64,000 bases of DNA from Halocatena salina (lineage in GTDB: Archaea > Halobacteriota > Halobacteria > Halobacteriales > Haloarculaceae), in NCBI RefSeq assembly GCF_023115355.1, contig NZ_CP096019.1, positions 1,116,001-1,180,000 of the forward strand, written 5' to 3'. Positions within the stretch are counted from its first letter, which is position 1. Every line of letters begins with the position of its first letter. The notes beneath the pieces were generated by a model. That model was given only the letters and a program-made list of their open reading frames with translations, made no database searches and was not told the origin of the DNA. This document shows, one piece after another, positions 63,101-64,000 of this stretch. Both the position numbers and the translations under genes were made by a program.

Positions 63101-63170
63101 AATGGTATCAAGTGGTACCAAATGGTTTTCAACGAAGTTCTTAAGGTTTTGGCGGTGTTTGATGGTATCA
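63101..63170. promoter_or_regulatory. Phased decamer repeats upstream of phaR
   Basis: Three near-repeats of 10 bases run head to tail at 63101, 63111 and 63121 (AATGGTATCA, AGTGGTACCA, AATGGTTTTC). A fourth GATGGTATCA stands at 63161, 5 bases before the ATG. The 10-base period places them on one DNA face. A TTCTTAAGG-like TATA element near 63138-63148 separates the sets. A likely operator, possibly for PhaR itself. Confidence 0.5.
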
Positions 63171-63174
63171 GGCG

Positions 63175-63498
63175 ATGACAGACGAGAACGATGGACCCAT
63201 GTGGCCGCCAGCGCTGTTCACTCGAGGCATGCAGCAGGCCAGCGAGCAAGCGATGGACAACCAGCAGAAGTTGCTCAGTCAACTGCTCGAAATGTCTGAT
63301 CCGTCGAGGATCAATTTCGGCTCCCAGCTGGGCGCGTTGAGCCAAACTGCGACGTTCAAAACCCGAGTGCAAAGCGGTGGCCGACTCAGTATTCCGGATG
63401 CCGAGCGAGAGGCGCTCGACATCGAGGAGGGAGACATCGTTCAGACCATCGTCATCCCAATCAAACGAAACCGAGACACAGGTGAGACCAATGAGTGA
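63175..63498 (+). CDS. phaR: PHA granule regulator PhaR (AbrB-like)
   Basis: 107 residues. The C-terminal half is an AbrB/SpoVT-type swapped-hairpin DNA-binding domain: TRVQSGGRLSIPDAEREALD and EEGDIVQTIVIPIKRN. The N-terminal half (MWPPALFTRGMQQASEQAMD, then QQKLLSQLLEM) is amphipathic and may attach to PHA granules or PhaP. In Haloferax mediterranei PhaR represses phaRP, and this gene is likewise followed by phaP with an 8-base overlap. It is probably leaderless. Confidence 0.88.
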   Translation: MTDENDGPMWPPALFTRGMQQASEQAMDNQQKLLSQLLEMSDPSRINFGSQLGALSQTATFKTRVQSGGRLSIPDAEREALDIEEGDIVQTIVIPIKRNRDTGETNE

Positions 63499-64000
63499 GT
63501 ACACAACCCCAATAGCCACGGCGTTCAAGCTTCAACGCACCACGTTCGAGCACAGCAAGCAGCTGTTCGAGCGATCGATCGACCTGCACCGAAACATGAA
63601 TCGAGCGTTCATCGAGAGCCTCGACACACAGGAGGACGCCCAGCGTCGCGGCGTCGAGCTGTCGCGCAAGTCGTTTCATACGTACCTCGACACCGTGGAA
63701 TCAACCGTGCCCGGCCTTACGAAGTCGGTCGAAGAGATCCGCCGGACCGTCGACGAACAGTACGATGCGTTGCTCGAAATTCACGCAGAATCGTTCGAAA
63801 CCGCGGAAGAAGAGCTAGAAAACGGTACAGAAACGTACGACGAAGTGATCGAGGAGTATCTGGAGATGCTCGCGTCGCAGATCGAGATTCTACTCGATGC
63901 CCACGAGGACATCGAACTCCAGACGACCGACGTGTTCGAACAGGTTGGCGAGCAGATGGAAGAGCTGCAATCGGAGATGGAAGAGCAGGCCGAGCAGTTC
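63491..64000 (+). CDS. phaP: PHA granule-associated phasin PhaP, partial
   Basis: The first 170 codons; the gene runs off the window. The ATG at 63491 overlaps the phaR stop. Nearly all helix: TAFKLQRTTFEHSKQLFERS, then long amphipathic heptads rich in Glu, Gln and Ala (EEYLEMLASQIEILLDAHED, QVGEQMEELQSEMEEQAEQF). This is the haloarchaeal phasin that coats PHA granules. phaE and phaC would be expected just beyond the window. Confidence 0.88.
   Translation, partial: MSEYTTPIATAFKLQRTTFEHSKQLFERSIDLHRNMNRAFIESLDTQEDAQRRGVELSRKSFHTYLDTVESTVPGLTKSVEEIRRTVDEQYDALLEIHAESFETAEEELENGTETYDEVIEEYLEMLASQIEILLDAHEDIELQTTDVFEQVGEQMEELQSEMEEQAEQF

Overview
The window comes from the chromosome of a halophilic archaeon (class Halobacteria). 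The proteins are strongly acidic and the genes are GC-rich, with AT-rich promoters. Many start codons lie 20-30 bases after a TATA box, as in leaderless transcripts. Typical haloarchaeal genes are present: TFB, a Bat/HTH_10 regulator, FEN-1, NOP5-fibrillarin, RPA with its associated protein, XPB-Bax1, Hel308, KEOPS subunits, a rhodopsin and PHA granule genes. No transposase, CRISPR array, rRNA or replication-initiator gene was seen. I could not place the species.

Layout. (1) Positions 1-7.8 kb form a surface-glycan cluster: two sulfatase/alkaline-phosphatase-like paralogues, two glycosyltransferases, an O-antigen-ligase-like membrane protein and a Wzx-type flippase. An AT-rich spacer with a perfect palindrome separates the last two. 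(2) 7.8-12.6 kb holds a TFB divergent from a Bat-type regulator, FEN-1, an acetyltransferase, and a DtxR-type regulator coupled to a ferritin-like protein. (3) 12.9-26.5 kb holds NAD synthetase, the sufCBD operon, NOP5-flpA, a methyltransferase, a PAP2 phosphatase, the pterin pair DHPS-MptE, DoxX and a Lhr helicase. (4) 26.5-28.8 kb is a small irregular stretch: a 16-bp palindrome, a 50-codon ORF coupled to a frameshifted gene, tRNA-Glu, and copies of a dispersed palindromic repeat. (5) 28.8-35.4 kb holds a hexapeptide-repeat protein, a 3-hydroxyacyl-CoA dehydrogenase/enoyl-CoA hydratase fusion divergent from an acyl-CoA dehydrogenase, an MgtC-like protein and a class III aminotransferase.

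(6) 35.4-43.3 kb holds small proteins, a ferredoxin, an atypical rhodopsin, MutY, a TRAM protein, a sugar-nucleotide pyrophosphorylase, the RPA operon and a broken HxlR-type regulator. (7) 43.3-54 kb holds XPB-Bax1, a secreted CocE-type hydrolase, a NOL1/NOP2-type RNA methyltransferase with its C-terminal domain on a separate overlapping gene, tiny zinc-ribbon ORFs, 2-isopropylmalate/citramalate synthase, DUF192 and an HNH-like protein. (8) 54-62.4 kb is information processing: GMP synthase subunit A, DUF2070, an operon of L37Ae-RpoP-Pcc1-prefoldin beta-DUF3194, tRNA-Pro, and Hel308 coupled to Cgi121. (9) From 62.4 kb to the end is a PHA region: a MaoC hydratase divergent from phaR-phaP. phaP runs off the window.

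The points most worth a second look are the rhodopsin, in which the helix-C arginine is histidine; a family of bipartite palindromic repeats with four good copies and one degenerate copy; phased 10-bp repeats in front of phaR; a cysteine-free ribosomal protein L37Ae; and the small locus beside tRNA-Glu. No wholly new multi-gene system stands out. Positions, motifs and codons were read by eye. Family names rest on remembered motifs, not on searches.
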